From NCBI RefSeq assembly GCF_016651255.1, contig NZ_JAEKEG010000173.1, forward strand, positions 1 through 42,844: DNA of 42,844 nt, read 5' to 3'. Positions 10,649 through 19,578 of this stretch are shown here, piece by piece. The first letter of the stretch is position 1, and each line of letters opens with the position of its first letter. Source of the DNA: Pseudomonas sp. TH10. Lineage in GTDB: Bacteria; Pseudomonadota; Gammaproteobacteria; Pseudomonadales; Pseudomonadaceae. Below the pieces are notes generated by a model. That model worked only from the letters and a program-made list of their open reading frames with translations, was not told the origin of the DNA and did no database searches. A program made the position numbers and the translations under genes.

Positions 10649-11372
10649 CAAACGGCACCTTCAAGCGGTTTGCGCGCAACCACATTGACCAGGGTTTCTT
10701 CTCGCTCACCAACGGCTTTTGGCCGTTGCAGGCCCAGGCGCTCCAGCAGGCCGAAATCCCTGGCGCGACTCCACCACAGGTAGGGGTAGGACACGTTCTG
10801 CGGGCCGAACTCGAAACCCTGTTGGCGAATCATCTGCAGATACCCGGCGGCACTTTTTGCACATGCATGGGATGGCGAAACAACCAGCGAATCACCCAGG
10901 TATCAATGTAAGCCTCGGTGGATTCGGCGAACAGCAGATACCCTCCAGGTTTCAATACCCGATAGAACTCGGCCAGGGCCAGGTCCTGCTCTACCAGATG
11001 ATGGAACGTCTGGTGACAGAACAACAGGTCGACACTGGCGTCCGGCAGTTGAATGCTCGCGCAGTCACTGCCGATCAATTCCACTTCGATGCACTGGCGA
11101 GCGGCTTCTTCACGGCTGAGTTCGAGACTGTGAGGGTCTGCATCCAGGCCGGTCAGGCGTTGTGGTGCAAAGGTCTGGTGCAACAGCTGGAACGACTTAC
11201 CCTGGCCACAACCGGCATCGAGCAGCACGGGATGAGCGGGTGGTGGTTCGCTGAACAGGCTGCGCAGGTCATTGATCGCCACCCGCAACACGTGGTGCTG
11301 CCAGGTGTGGCTGCGCAGGAACCAGAAACCGAAGCGGGTTTCCTCGACGTAATTGTCGCTCAGGAAACTCAT
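10648..11372 (-). pseudogene. Class I SAM methyltransferase, broken by a -1 frameshift
   Basis: The 5' frame (11372 down to 10830) encodes 180 residues with SAM motif I (LLDAGCGQGKS) and a typical RVLKPGGYLLFAES strand. It then runs into TGA after reading CAA AAA GTG. The -1 frame continues without a gap as K-S-A-A-G-Y-L-Q-M-I-R-Q-Q-G to the stop at 10648, which is exactly coupled to the next gene. Adding one A to the A5 tract (plus-strand T5, 10854-10858) restores a protein of about 241 residues. Either it is a recent loss, a sequencing slip at a homopolymer, or read by slippage on AAA. The intact enzyme would methylate the aryl head or a carrier-bound intermediate. The start overlaps the FAD gene (ATGA). 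Confidence 0.82.
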
Positions 11373-12616
11373 GTGGCGTCCCTTGCACACAGTTCCGAGA
11401 GCATCCGCAGCCGGCGTTTGGGTTCGGCGACGAACGGGTTGCGTTCGTCCCAGGCATAACCGGCGAGGATCGCGCTGATCATGCGGCGAATGTCCGGTGA
11501 ACTGCCCGGATGGTAGATCACGTCCTGGAAGGTTCCGGCATACCAGCCTTCCACGTAGCAGCGAAACGTATCGACGCCGCGCTTGAGCGGGGCGGCGAAC
11601 TCGCTTTCCCAGTCGACATTTTCACCCTGCAGTTGGCGGTGCAGTACCGCAGCGGCCATGCTCGCCGAGCGCATGGCAATGGTCACGCCCGAGGAAAACA
11701 CCGGGTCCAGGAATTCGGCGGCGTTGCCCAGCAGCGCGTAGCCGGGCCCGTGCAGGGATTTGACGTTGGCCGAATAACCACCAATGGTGCGCGCGGGGGT
11801 ATCCCAGACTGCGTTGTCGAGCACGGCCGACAGGCTTGGGGTTTCGGCGATAAAACCGCGCAGGCAGTCGTCCAGATTGTCCGCGCGCCCCGCGAAATGT
11901 TCCGCCGCCGCGACCACGCCCACAGAGCACCGGCCATTGCTGAACGGGATGGTCCAGAACCAGATATCGCGCCGGGTCGGATGGGTGGTGACGAGGATTT
12001 TGCTGCGATCGAAGGCCGGGTTGTCGATATGGTCTTCGACATGGGTGAACACGGCCTGGCGCACCGGAAAATTCGACGGTGCTTCGAGGTCGAGCAGGCG
12101 CGGCAGGACCCGCCCGTAGCCGCTGGCGTCGAGGATGAATTGGGCTTCGATGCGGTACTCACTGCCATCTTCGCGCAGCACGCCGAGCTGCGGTTTGGCC
12201 GGGTCGGGCACCACGCTGACGATGGTTTCACCGTAGCGGATTTCGACGCCTTGCAGCGCTGCCTGGTCCGCCAGCAGCTTGTCGAAATCGGCACGCAGTA
12301 CCTGGAAGGTGGTCGGTTTGCCGTTGCTGAAGGTGTCGCCAAAATCGAACGCGCTGTACTGCTCGCCCCAGGCGAAGGCCGCACCGGTTTTCAGTTGGAA
12401 GCCGGCGGCGTTTACTGCATCGAGCATGCCCGCTTCCTCGACGAAGTCCAGGCAGTGGGACAGCAGGCTTTCGCCAATGGAAAACCTCGGGAAATGCTGA
12501 CGCTCGATCATCAGCACATCATGCCCTTTGCGTTTAAGCAAAGCGGCGGCGATGGCACCCGAAGGGCCTGCGCCGATGACAACCACCTGGCGACATTCCG
12601 TTTCAACTGTTGGCAT
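11369..12616 (-). CDS. FAD-dependent halogenase-like oxidoreductase
   Basis: This 415-residue flavoprotein starts with the FAD motif GAGPSG (residues 15-20) and the halogenase-family segment FPRFSIGESLL (42-52). It has K76 in GFQLKTGAAFAWG and the W-x-W-x-I-P motif (W219, W221, I223, P224). A lysine in a GA-x-F context and WxWxIP are the hallmarks of flavin-dependent halogenases, including phenol- or carrier-bound types. The related geranylgeranyl-reductase-like and hydroxylase families usually lack both. If active, it would halogenate the phenolic head or polyene, as in xanthomonadins. A partner flavin reductase is not in the operon. It could also be a hydroxylase. The gene overlaps its neighbours by 14 and 4 bases. 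Confidence 0.78.
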   Translation of the reverse strand: MPTVETECRQVVVIGAGPSGAIAAALLKRKGHDVLMIERQHFPRFSIGESLLSHCLDFVEEAGMLDAVNAAGFQLKTGAAFAWGEQYSAFDFGDTFSNGKPTTFQVLRADFDKLLADQAALQGVEIRYGETIVSVVPDPAKPQLGVLREDGSEYRIEAQFILDASGYGRVLPRLLDLEAPSNFPVRQAVFTHVEDHIDNPAFDRSKILVTTHPTRRDIWFWTIPFSNGRCSVGVVAAAEHFAGRADNLDDCLRGFIAETPSLSAVLDNAVWDTPARTIGGYSANVKSLHGPGYALLGNAAEFLDPVFSSGVTIAMRSASMAAAVLHRQLQGENVDWESEFAAPLKRGVDTFRCYVEGWYAGTFQDVIYHPGSSPDIRRMISAILAGYAWDERNPFVAEPKRRLRMLSELCARDAT

Positions 12617-13763
12617 GGGGGTTCCTTGCCGGGGCGGCGATGTTCATGGGGATTCGGTGCATGCCGACCAGTGCCGGCAGCAATGTCGCGATCAGTCCCA
12701 TCAGCATCAGCGCAAAATACAGCGCCGGGCTGATGAGATGTTGTTGCAGCAGCAGGTTGAGAAAGACGATCTCGCTCAAACCGCGAATATTCAGCAGGAC
12801 GCTTTCCCGCCAGCGACTGGCGCCTTCAAACGAAGCACCGGCCCAGCCCAGGCCCAGCCAGTTGCCCAGCAATTTGCTGGCTATCGGCAACACCAGCAAT
12901 GCTGCCAGCTGCCCCCAGCCAAGGCTGGCCATGGCGCTATGGACGTCGATTTGCACGATGCCGAACGTGAGAATGAGCGGAATCGCGATGTTCGTCTGCA
13001 ACCGGCTCATCCAGGCCGCCGGTAGCGGAAGGACTAATGGCACTTTCAAGGCCGCCATGCACAGCAGGTAGCCGATGCCGAGAATCAGTGCATTGAGCTT
13101 GAAGTGTTCGGCAACCACCAGCAGCGCGAAGAAACAGCCGCTGTGCAACAACGGTTGGCGCATGCCGAGCAGGCTCAGCAGTAACGGCAGGCAGGCTCCT
13201 GCCAATGGCAGCAGCAGACTGCTCAAGTGCAGGCTGCCCTGGGCGATGGCGAACAGGGTCCAGCACGTGAGGTCGATCAGGATGGCGGTCTGCACCAGGC
13301 GCCGCGTTGCAGTGCTCGGGTAGTTGATGTGCCGCAAGTAGAGGTACAGCACCGGGATCGCGGTAATGGCAAACACCAGGCCGATGGCCAGCGAGTTTAG
13401 CCACGGTTGCGCCGGCAGCAGCCAGCCTGCGACGGCGACGCCGCAGACAAACGGCACGGCAAAACTGGGCAGCGCGATTTTCACGCTCTGGCGATCCAGG
13501 CGCAGGTCGATCACGTCACTGAGGATGTGCCCGAGCAGCAGGGCAAAACTCAGGCTGTAGAGGTTCTTCAGCCACTCGGGGGCGATCAATTGTGCGCCGC
13601 TGAGTTGCCAGCCCGGCTCGATCCAGAAATACATCAGCAGTGGCAAGCCGAAGCTCGCCAGCAGTAACTGGCTGACAATCGGAATCAGACCCAAGTGACG
13701 GCCGATGCGGGTGGCCACGGCGAATAACGCCAGGGCCAGCAGCCAGAATCCGACGACCATCAT
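12603..13763 (-). CDS. Cation/proton antiporter-like membrane protein (CPA family)
   Basis: This 386-residue protein is almost entirely membrane-embedded, with about 11 hydrophobic segments. It carries the family stretch FAITAIPVLYLY followed by ILIDLTCW. In CPA2 antiporters this region reads as a pair of acidic residues before the tryptophan. Here one Asp (D164) remains four residues before W168, and the other position is Ile, so transport may differ from the Na+/H+ norm. There is no C-terminal TrkA/RCK domain. It is not part of the E. coli aryl polyene gene set. It overlaps the exporter gene (ATGA) and the FAD gene. A role in energising export or adjusting periplasmic pH is a guess. Confidence 0.75.
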   Translation of the reverse strand: MMVVGFWLLALALFAVATRIGRHLGLIPIVSQLLLASFGLPLLMYFWIEPGWQLSGAQLIAPEWLKNLYSLSFALLLGHILSDVIDLRLDRQSVKIALPSFAVPFVCGVAVAGWLLPAQPWLNSLAIGLVFAITAIPVLYLYLRHINYPSTATRRLVQTAILIDLTCWTLFAIAQGSLHLSSLLLPLAGACLPLLLSLLGMRQPLLHSGCFFALLVVAEHFKLNALILGIGYLLCMAALKVPLVLPLPAAWMSRLQTNIAIPLILTFGIVQIDVHSAMASLGWGQLAALLVLPIASKLLGNWLGLGWAGASFEGASRWRESVLLNIRGLSEIVFLNLLLQQHLISPALYFALMLMGLIATLLPALVGMHRIPMNIAAPARNPHANS

Positions 13764-16102
13764 GTTGTCGGCTCCGCAGCACTGACGCGCTGTTCATGGC
13801 GCCCGGCCCACGGCGCGAGCATGAAGCTGAACGCCAGACCGAGGCTGACCGACAAGCCGAAATTGCTCACCGCCGGTGTGCTGGAAACCGCCAGGAGCCC
13901 GAACGACAGCCATGTGGTCAGCGCCGCCAACAGCGTGCCGAGCAGACTCACCGCCGCACCGCCGACTTGCTCGCGCATGAGAATCGCGTAATCGACGCTG
14001 ATCGCCGTGACCAGCAGCAGGCCGAACAGGCTGAACAAGGTCAGCGGCTGACCGAGCCAGCCAAGGCTGGCGAGACTGCACACCGCGGCCAGCAGCGGCA
14101 GAGTGACAATGCGCAAGGCGCCGCCAAGGCCGAACGGCAGGATCAGCACCAGCACTATCAGCACGCAGGAGGCCAGTTTCAACTCGGCGGCGCTGATCTG
14201 GGTCGCGGCGAAGACGCTGTTCAATTCACCCAGGCGATCGACCAGCTCCACACCCGGCAGGTCCAGGGCCTGAACCTGCAGCAACGCGGGGTTATTCAAG
14301 CCTTGCAGGCTCACCATAGCCGCTACGCCTCCGTCATCGGTCGAACCCAGCCACAGGGCGCGATAGGGCTCTGCCAGCGGGCCGCGTAGCGCCGTGTCGA
14401 CATCCTGGATCGGCAACGCGCGCAAGCTTTCGATTTCGGCTTGCAGTGCTGCCACCGGCACGCCGAGATCAAGCAACGGCTGCCAGTGTTGCGCCAGTTT
14501 GTTCAGCGCTTCGCGAACCTGTACCTGTTCGCTGGGCGGGCTGACCAGTTGATTGAGGGACAGGTAACCCTGGAGTTTCTCCAGGTTGACCAGTTGATCG
14601 AGTCGCTCGCTCAGCGCGTTCTGGCGTTCGAGTAATTGCTGCTGATCGGCCGCGCGCACCAGGAAGAACTGGCTGGTGGGCTGATAACCGGTGATCCGGG
14701 CAATGGTCTGGGCTTCGTCCGTCAGCTGCTGGGGCGCGCCGACCCATTGGCGAATATCGTTCTTGCTGTCGAGCTGTAGCAGGCCGGCGACGCAGAAGGC
14801 GACCAGCACTGCCAGCAATACCGGGGTGCTGGCCCGCTTGAGCAGTGCTTCGCGGCACAGCAGCAAGCTTTCGCAAACCCTTAACGGCCATTGAGCAGGG
14901 CGCAATTGCACCCCCTTCAGCAATGCCGGTAGCAGGCATACCGCGCACAAGTAGGCGCCGATCAGACCCGCTGCGGAGAACACCGCGATCTGGGTCAGCG
15001 CTGGAAACGGAGTCCAGGCCAGGGCGAGGTAACCGATGCAACTGGTGATCAGGCTCAGCGTCAGGCCGGGCAAGGTCAGGCGCAGGGCTGGCCAGCTGCG
15101 CCAGGGTTTCAGGCTCCAGCTTTTGGACAGGTAATGCAGCGGGTAGTCGACCGCCACGCCGATCAGGCTCGAACCGAGCACCAGCGTCATCACATGCATA
15201 TGGCCGAACAGGGCGACGCAGGCCACTGCACCGAAGAGCATGCCCACCAGCACCGGGACAAAGGCGAGCAAGACGCGCCAGCGCCGGAAGGCCAGCAGTA
15301 GCAATAATAGAATGCCGATCGTTGCGCCGCCGCCGACCCAGGTCATCTCGCGAGTGGCTTGCTGCTGGCCGTTTGCGGCATAGAGCAGGCCGCTCGCCGC
15401 CAACAGTTGTACCTTGGCCTGGGCGGCTTCGGCACGACTGTGCTGGAGCAAATCCGCGACTTTCAGTGGCAGGTTCATGTCGAAGGCATTGCCAGTGGTG
15501 CGTGCGCGCAGCAGCACCCAACTCTTGCCGTCGGCATCGGCGACCAACGCGCCGCTGCCGATGTCCAGTTGCACCGAACCGTGCTGCGGCTGGCTGTTCT
15601 GGATGCGTCCGGTCAGGCCCAGCCAATCGTCCTGGCTCGGCACCAGACTGAAACCGCTGAACGGATCGAACAGCGCTTGCACGCGTTGCTGAATAAAGAC
15701 GTCGGGATGTTCGATCAGCAGTTGCCGATCATCCGCCGAGAGCATCGCCAGTCGTCCTTGCAGCAGTTGCGTGCGCAGGGCCGGGAGATCCGCTTGCAGG
15801 TTCCACTGCACTTTCTCGAACAATCCGCTGGCTTGCCATTGCTCGCCCAGGGTTTGCGCCATGGCCACCGCCTGCTGGCGATCAGCGTGGCCGACCAGCA
15901 CCAGCATTTCGCGGTTCAAGGGTTCCTGCATGCGCTGCTCGGCGCGTGACTCCAGTGCATCCGGTGCCGTGCCTGGTACCAGCTCCATGAGGTTCGCCGA
16001 CAGCGGCGCACCGTCGCGCCATTGCCAACCGGCCAGCGCACCGACTGCCAGTAGCAGCATCAGGAATAGCCAAGGCAGCCTGCGTTCACTCGGCAAAGTC
16101 AT
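13760..16102 (-). CDS. apeM: MMPL/RND-family exporter (ApeM-type)
   Basis: This 780-residue inner-membrane protein has the two-fold RND layout. TM1 (LPWLFLMLLLAVGALAGW) is followed by a periplasmic loop of about 200 residues and a block of five TMs around residues 245-390. A second loop (about 425-620) and a final TM block complete it. The motif GVAVDYPLHYL in the first TM block, and SVDYAILMREQ in the second, carry the conserved Asp of proton-driven MMPL proteins. It probably moves the polyene lipid from the inner membrane toward the LolA-like protein. It starts at ATG 16102 and overlaps the lolA-like stop by 17 bases. Confidence 0.9.
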   Translation of the reverse strand: MTLPSERRLPWLFLMLLLAVGALAGWQWRDGAPLSANLMELVPGTAPDALESRAEQRMQEPLNREMLVLVGHADRQQAVAMAQTLGEQWQASGLFEKVQWNLQADLPALRTQLLQGRLAMLSADDRQLLIEHPDVFIQQRVQALFDPFSGFSLVPSQDDWLGLTGRIQNSQPQHGSVQLDIGSGALVADADGKSWVLLRARTTGNAFDMNLPLKVADLLQHSRAEAAQAKVQLLAASGLLYAANGQQQATREMTWVGGGATIGILLLLLLAFRRWRVLLAFVPVLVGMLFGAVACVALFGHMHVMTLVLGSSLIGVAVDYPLHYLSKSWSLKPWRSWPALRLTLPGLTLSLITSCIGYLALAWTPFPALTQIAVFSAAGLIGAYLCAVCLLPALLKGVQLRPAQWPLRVCESLLLCREALLKRASTPVLLAVLVAFCVAGLLQLDSKNDIRQWVGAPQQLTDEAQTIARITGYQPTSQFFLVRAADQQQLLERQNALSERLDQLVNLEKLQGYLSLNQLVSPPSEQVQVREALNKLAQHWQPLLDLGVPVAALQAEIESLRALPIQDVDTALRGPLAEPYRALWLGSTDDGGVAAMVSLQGLNNPALLQVQALDLPGVELVDRLGELNSVFAATQISAAELKLASCVLIVLVLILPFGLGGALRIVTLPLLAAVCSLASLGWLGQPLTLFSLFGLLLVTAISVDYAILMREQVGGAAVSLLGTLLAALTTWLSFGLLAVSSTPAVSNFGLSVSLGLAFSFMLAPWAGRHEQRVSAAEPTT

Positions 16103-16697
16103 GTTGCTCCGAGTCGCTCAACGGTTGCGCGGCGGTACTGTCCTGCATGCGTAAAAGGGTGCTGTCGCCTTGGGTTTCCAGCAGTTCGATACTGTGCACC
16201 AACTCGGCCCCGGTAATGTTGATCTGGTTGAACACCTGCTTTAACAGCAGCGAACGCGGGATCAGGGTCAACTTCCAGTCCTTTGCATCGCCACTGAGCG
16301 ACAGGTCGAAGTCTCGTTGCAGCCCGCTGCTGTCACCTTGCAGTACCGCGAGGAACAATCGGTTCTGCTCGGCTCCGGCGCTCTTGCCCGGCAGCATTTG
16401 CCAGCCGTTGCCGTCGCGCCGGGCGATGCCCTTGGCGGTGATCCGATAATCCTGCTGCAGCGGTGTTCTGAGCAGCCAGAGCAGGCCGTGGTTTTTCGCC
16501 AGGACGAATGTGCCCTTGCTGGTCAGCGGCTGGGGCAGGGCGCGCAGGTGTTTTTCCTGGATGAAACTGCCGTGGATCACGTCAGGTTTGCCCAGTTGAT
16601 CGCTGAGCTGCTGCAGATCAAAAGCCTGGGCCAGTGAAGTACCCAGCAGCATGACGCCTGCCACCAGAAATTTGCAGCAGGTTGTCCGCCAGTTCAT
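16086..16697 (-). CDS. apeL: LolA-like outer membrane lipid carrier (ApeL-type)
   Basis: This 203-residue periplasmic protein has a signal peptide (residues 1-25, ending SLAQA) and a LolA-like beta-sandwich signature (GSFIQEKHLRALPQPLTSKG, then GLLWLLRTP). LolA proteins carry lipoproteins between membranes; the versions in aryl polyene and xanthomonadin clusters are thought to carry the polyene lipid instead. It is not the housekeeping lolA, which lies elsewhere in Pseudomonas. The ATG overlaps the thioesterase stop (ATGA). Confidence 0.87.
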   Translation of the reverse strand: MNWRTTCCKFLVAGVMLLGTSLAQAFDLQQLSDQLGKPDVIHGSFIQEKHLRALPQPLTSKGTFVLAKNHGLLWLLRTPLQQDYRITAKGIARRDGNGWQMLPGKSAGAEQNRLFLAVLQGDSSGLQRDFDLSLSGDAKDWKLTLIPRSLLLKQVFNQINITGAELVHSIELLETQGDSTLLRMQDSTAAQPLSDSEQHDFAE

Positions 16698-17119
16698 TCG
16701 AGCACCTTTTCCACTGCATCTGTAAAGATCTTCGGTGAAGCCAGTTGCATTTCGCGATTGCTCATATCGACGGCGACCTGTACGGATACGGCACGGGTCA
16801 GGCGTTCGCCGGTTTGCAGGTCAGTGATCAGGTAGTTGATCTTCAGGCGGTTTTCCCACTCGACCAGATTGGCCCGCACATTGAGCCGCTGACCGAACAC
16901 CGCGCCACGTACATACCGCAGCTGCAGGTCGATCACCGGCCAGGCGTAGCCCGACTCGACCATGGCGCTGTAGTTGTGGCCGATGCGGTCCAGCAACGCA
17001 CAGCGGGCGACTTCCAGGTATTTGATGTAATGGCCGTGCCAGACGACGTGCATGGTGTCGACGTCGAAAAACGGCACGAGGATTTGCGTATCGATGTGAA
17101 GCACGCCCTTGCTACGCAT
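16694..17119 (-). CDS. apeK: 4-hydroxybenzoyl-CoA thioesterase-like hotdog thioesterase (ApeK-type)
   Basis: This 141-residue single-domain hotdog enzyme has the YbgC/4HBT signature FFDVDTMHVVWHGHYIKYLE, with D21 and H28 in the active-site positions. It would release the finished polyene, or clear stalled acyl groups, from the ACP. The start is the ATG at 17119, which overlaps the ammonia lyase stop by 8 bases; the longer open frame upstream lies inside the lyase and is not real. Confidence 0.88.
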   Translation of the reverse strand: MRSKGVLHIDTQILVPFFDVDTMHVVWHGHYIKYLEVARCALLDRIGHNYSAMVESGYAWPVIDLQLRYVRGAVFGQRLNVRANLVEWENRLKINYLITDLQTGERLTRAVSVQVAVDMSNREMQLASPKIFTDAVEKVLE

Positions 17120-18656
17120 GCAGCCTCCAGTGTTGTTCGGCGATACGCTGCAGGCACAGGCGCAACTCGCTCTCCAGGGCCCGGTCCTCGATGACCGGCG
17201 GGAAATCTTCAGCCAGCTGCGCGTGCATGGCGGCAAGTGCCGGCGGCAATGTGCGCGCGTCCTCGGCTTTACTGCGTAACCAGACGCCCTGGTTGGCGGC
17301 CAGCAGCGTCGCGGCAGCCACTTGTTCGGTCAGCTCCAGCACGCGAATGGCATCCCGTGCAGCGATGGTGCCCATGCTCACCTTGTCCTGATTGTGACAC
17401 TCGGTGGAGCGGGAAAAGACGCTGGCCGGCATGGTGTTCTTCAGGGCTTCTGCGGTCCACGCGCTCGTACCGATCTGCACCGCCTTGAAGCCGTGATTGA
17501 GCATCGCCCGATCAGCCGTGGCACCCGACAGATTACTCGGCAAGCCATGGTTGTAGCGCTCGTCGACCAATAGCGCGAGCTGACGATCGAGCAGGTCGGC
17601 GACGTTGGCAACCAGATTCTTCAGGCTGTCCATGGCGAACGCGATGTGGCCGCCATAGAAGTGCCCGCCGTGCAGCACGCGCTCGGCTTCGGCGTCGATG
17701 ATCGGATTGTCATTGGCGCTGTTGAGTTCGGTTTCGATGAACGAACGCAGCCAGTTCAGGCTGTCGGCCAAGACGCCGAGCACGTGCGGCGCGCAACGCA
17801 GCGAGTAGCGATCCTGCAAGCGGTGCAGCGGTGCGGTTGGCGCGTCGATGGCCAGATCCTTGCGCAACCATGCTGCGACCTGCATTTGCCCCGGGTGCGG
17901 TTTGGCGGCGAACAGACGCTCATCGAAGTGTTCCGGATTGCCTTGCAGCGCGACCACATTGAGTGCGGTGATGCGGGTGGCCAGTTGCAGCAGGTAATCG
18001 GCTCGCGCGTAGGCCAGGCAGGCCAGGCCCGTCATGACGGCGGTACCGTTCATCAATGCCAGGGCTTCCTTGGGCCTGAGCACCAGGGGTTCCCAGCCCA
18101 GTTCGCGATGGACGTCGGCCGCTGGCCGGCGTTCGCCACGAAACATGACCTCGCGCTCGCCGGATAACGTCGCGGCGACATACGACAACGGAGTCAGGTC
18201 GCCGCTGGCGCCCACCGAGCCTTCCTCCGGTATCAGCGGCAGGATGTCGTGTGCAAGGAAGGCCTGGAGGCGTTCCAGCAGTTCCACGCGAACCCCCGAC
18301 ACACCCTGGCACAGCGACTGCAAGCGTGCAGCGAGCACCGCACGGGTGGCTTGCGCGTCGAGCAGTTTGCCCAGCCCGCAACCATGAAAGGTGTAGAGGT
18401 GACGCGGCAACGCTTCGACGTGATGCAGCGGCACCGCGACCACGCAGGAATCGCCGTAACCGGTGGTCACGCCGTAGATCACGCCTTCCTTGTCCAGCAA
18501 CGAATCAAGAAACCGCGCGCCCTTGGCGATGCGCTCGCGATAGTCGGCGTCGCTCTGTAATTGCACGGGTGCCTGACGGTTGGCCAGGGCCAGCACGTCT
18601 TCGATGCGCAAAGGGCGTTCGCCGAAGGTTACCGGCTCATGGGTTGGCGTGGTCAT
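17112..18656 (-). CDS. Aromatic amino acid ammonia lyase (HAL/PAL/TAL family)
   Basis: This 514-residue enzyme belongs to the MIO-dependent family. The MIO precursor A150-S151-G152 lies in SVGASGDLTPLSY, and the catalytic tyrosine is Y61 in IYGVTTGYG. At the substrate-selectivity position it has F90-H91 (HLYTFHGCG), where bacterial TAL has His-Leu, PAL Phe-Leu and HAL Ser-His. Phe or Tyr as substrate is therefore more likely than His. It would give cinnamate or 4-coumarate as the starter, as in flexirubin synthesis. The E. coli pathway instead uses 4-hydroxybenzoate. The ATG follows GGAAGA and overlaps the acyltransferase stop by 20 bases. It is not hutH, which belongs to the hut operon. Confidence 0.9.
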   Translation of the reverse strand: MTTPTHEPVTFGERPLRIEDVLALANRQAPVQLQSDADYRERIAKGARFLDSLLDKEGVIYGVTTGYGDSCVVAVPLHHVEALPRHLYTFHGCGLGKLLDAQATRAVLAARLQSLCQGVSGVRVELLERLQAFLAHDILPLIPEEGSVGASGDLTPLSYVAATLSGEREVMFRGERRPAADVHRELGWEPLVLRPKEALALMNGTAVMTGLACLAYARADYLLQLATRITALNVVALQGNPEHFDERLFAAKPHPGQMQVAAWLRKDLAIDAPTAPLHRLQDRYSLRCAPHVLGVLADSLNWLRSFIETELNSANDNPIIDAEAERVLHGGHFYGGHIAFAMDSLKNLVANVADLLDRQLALLVDERYNHGLPSNLSGATADRAMLNHGFKAVQIGTSAWTAEALKNTMPASVFSRSTECHNQDKVSMGTIAARDAIRVLELTEQVAAATLLAANQGVWLRSKAEDARTLPPALAAMHAQLAEDFPPVIEDRALESELRLCLQRIAEQHWRLHA

Positions 18657-19578
18657 CGGTCTTCCAGAAAGGGTAAAAGTTGAACCATTGTTGCGGCGCT
18701 TCGAGGCAATAGTGACTCAGACGCTGCGCATAGCGGGTGGCCCACTGATGAATGACCTGCTCGCGCTCGCTGCGCTTCCACACCACGGCGTCGGCGAAGG
18801 GTTCGAGGGTCAGGCGATAGTGGCCGTCCGGTTGTTTCAGGCACATCAGCAGATTGACCGGGCATTTCAGCAGGCCGGCCAGCAGCCACGGCCCTTGTGG
18901 GAGCGGTGCGGGGTGGCCGAGAAAATCGACGGTCACGCTGCGCCCGCCGTGCAGCGGCACGCGGTCGCCGGCGATCGCCAGCCACTCGCCGCGCTCGAGG
19001 CGTTCGTGCAGTTGCAGCATGATCACCGGGTCGAGTTCGCTGACCTGAATCAAGCGCAGGTTGGTCGCGCCGGCCTCGCCCAGTAAACGGTTGAACTGCT
19101 CGGCGTGCTTGGTGTGTACCAGCACGTTCATGGTGACTTTTTCGCCGATCTCCGCCAGTGCCCGGCAGACTTCAAGGTTGCCCAGATGTGCGCCGACCAG
19201 CAGTTGCCCGCGACTGCCGCGCAACTGCTTGCGCAGCAGCGCCGGGTCGATGATTTCGATCTGTTCGATACGCAGCTTGCCGTTCCATACGTCGAGCTTG
19301 TCGAGCATCGAATCGGCGAAAGCCATGAACTGGCCAAATACCCGCCAATGAGTCGGGCGCAAATCTTCGCGTTGACTGCAGACGGCCAGCCGTTGCTGAT
19401 ACTGCCAAGCGCTACGGCGCGCCGTGCGGCCGAACAGGAAAAAGTACAGGACGATGCCGTACAGCAACGGGCTGAGCAGACGCCGGCCAAGGACTTTGGC
19501 GGCGAACGCGGTGAATTTCATCAGCAGGAAACTGCCGCGCTCTTCGCGATCGGCCCAGTGCGCCTTGTTGTTGCTCAT
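18637..19578 (-). CDS. LpxL/HtrB-like lipid acyltransferase (ApeJ C-terminal type)
   Basis: This 313-residue membrane-associated protein has an N-terminal hydrophobic stretch (residues 35-50, LLSPLLYGIVLYFFLF). It also carries the HX4E motif of late lipid A acyltransferases (H131-L-G-N-L-E136) and a later GDRVPLHGGRSV segment typical of the LpxL family. It probably joins the polyene chain to a lipid or sugar acceptor. The start is ATG 19578 in an ATGA overlap with the glycosyltransferase gene; the longer open frame upstream is a shadow. In E. coli the equivalent appears fused to the glycosyltransferase domain as one ApeJ protein. Confidence 0.85.
   Translation of the reverse strand: MSNNKAHWADREERGSFLLMKFTAFAAKVLGRRLLSPLLYGIVLYFFLFGRTARRSAWQYQQRLAVCSQREDLRPTHWRVFGQFMAFADSMLDKLDVWNGKLRIEQIEIIDPALLRKQLRGSRGQLLVGAHLGNLEVCRALAEIGEKVTMNVLVHTKHAEQFNRLLGEAGATNLRLIQVSELDPVIMLQLHERLERGEWLAIAGDRVPLHGGRSVTVDFLGHPAPLPQGPWLLAGLLKCPVNLLMCLKQPDGHYRLTLEPFADAVVWKRSEREQVIHQWATRYAQRLSHYCLEAPQQWFNFYPFWKTDDHANP

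Noticed and set aside
17112..18656. Histidine ammonia lyase (hutH)
   Set aside because: There are no hut genes nearby, the selectivity residues differ from HAL, and the position inside the polyene operon fits starter supply.
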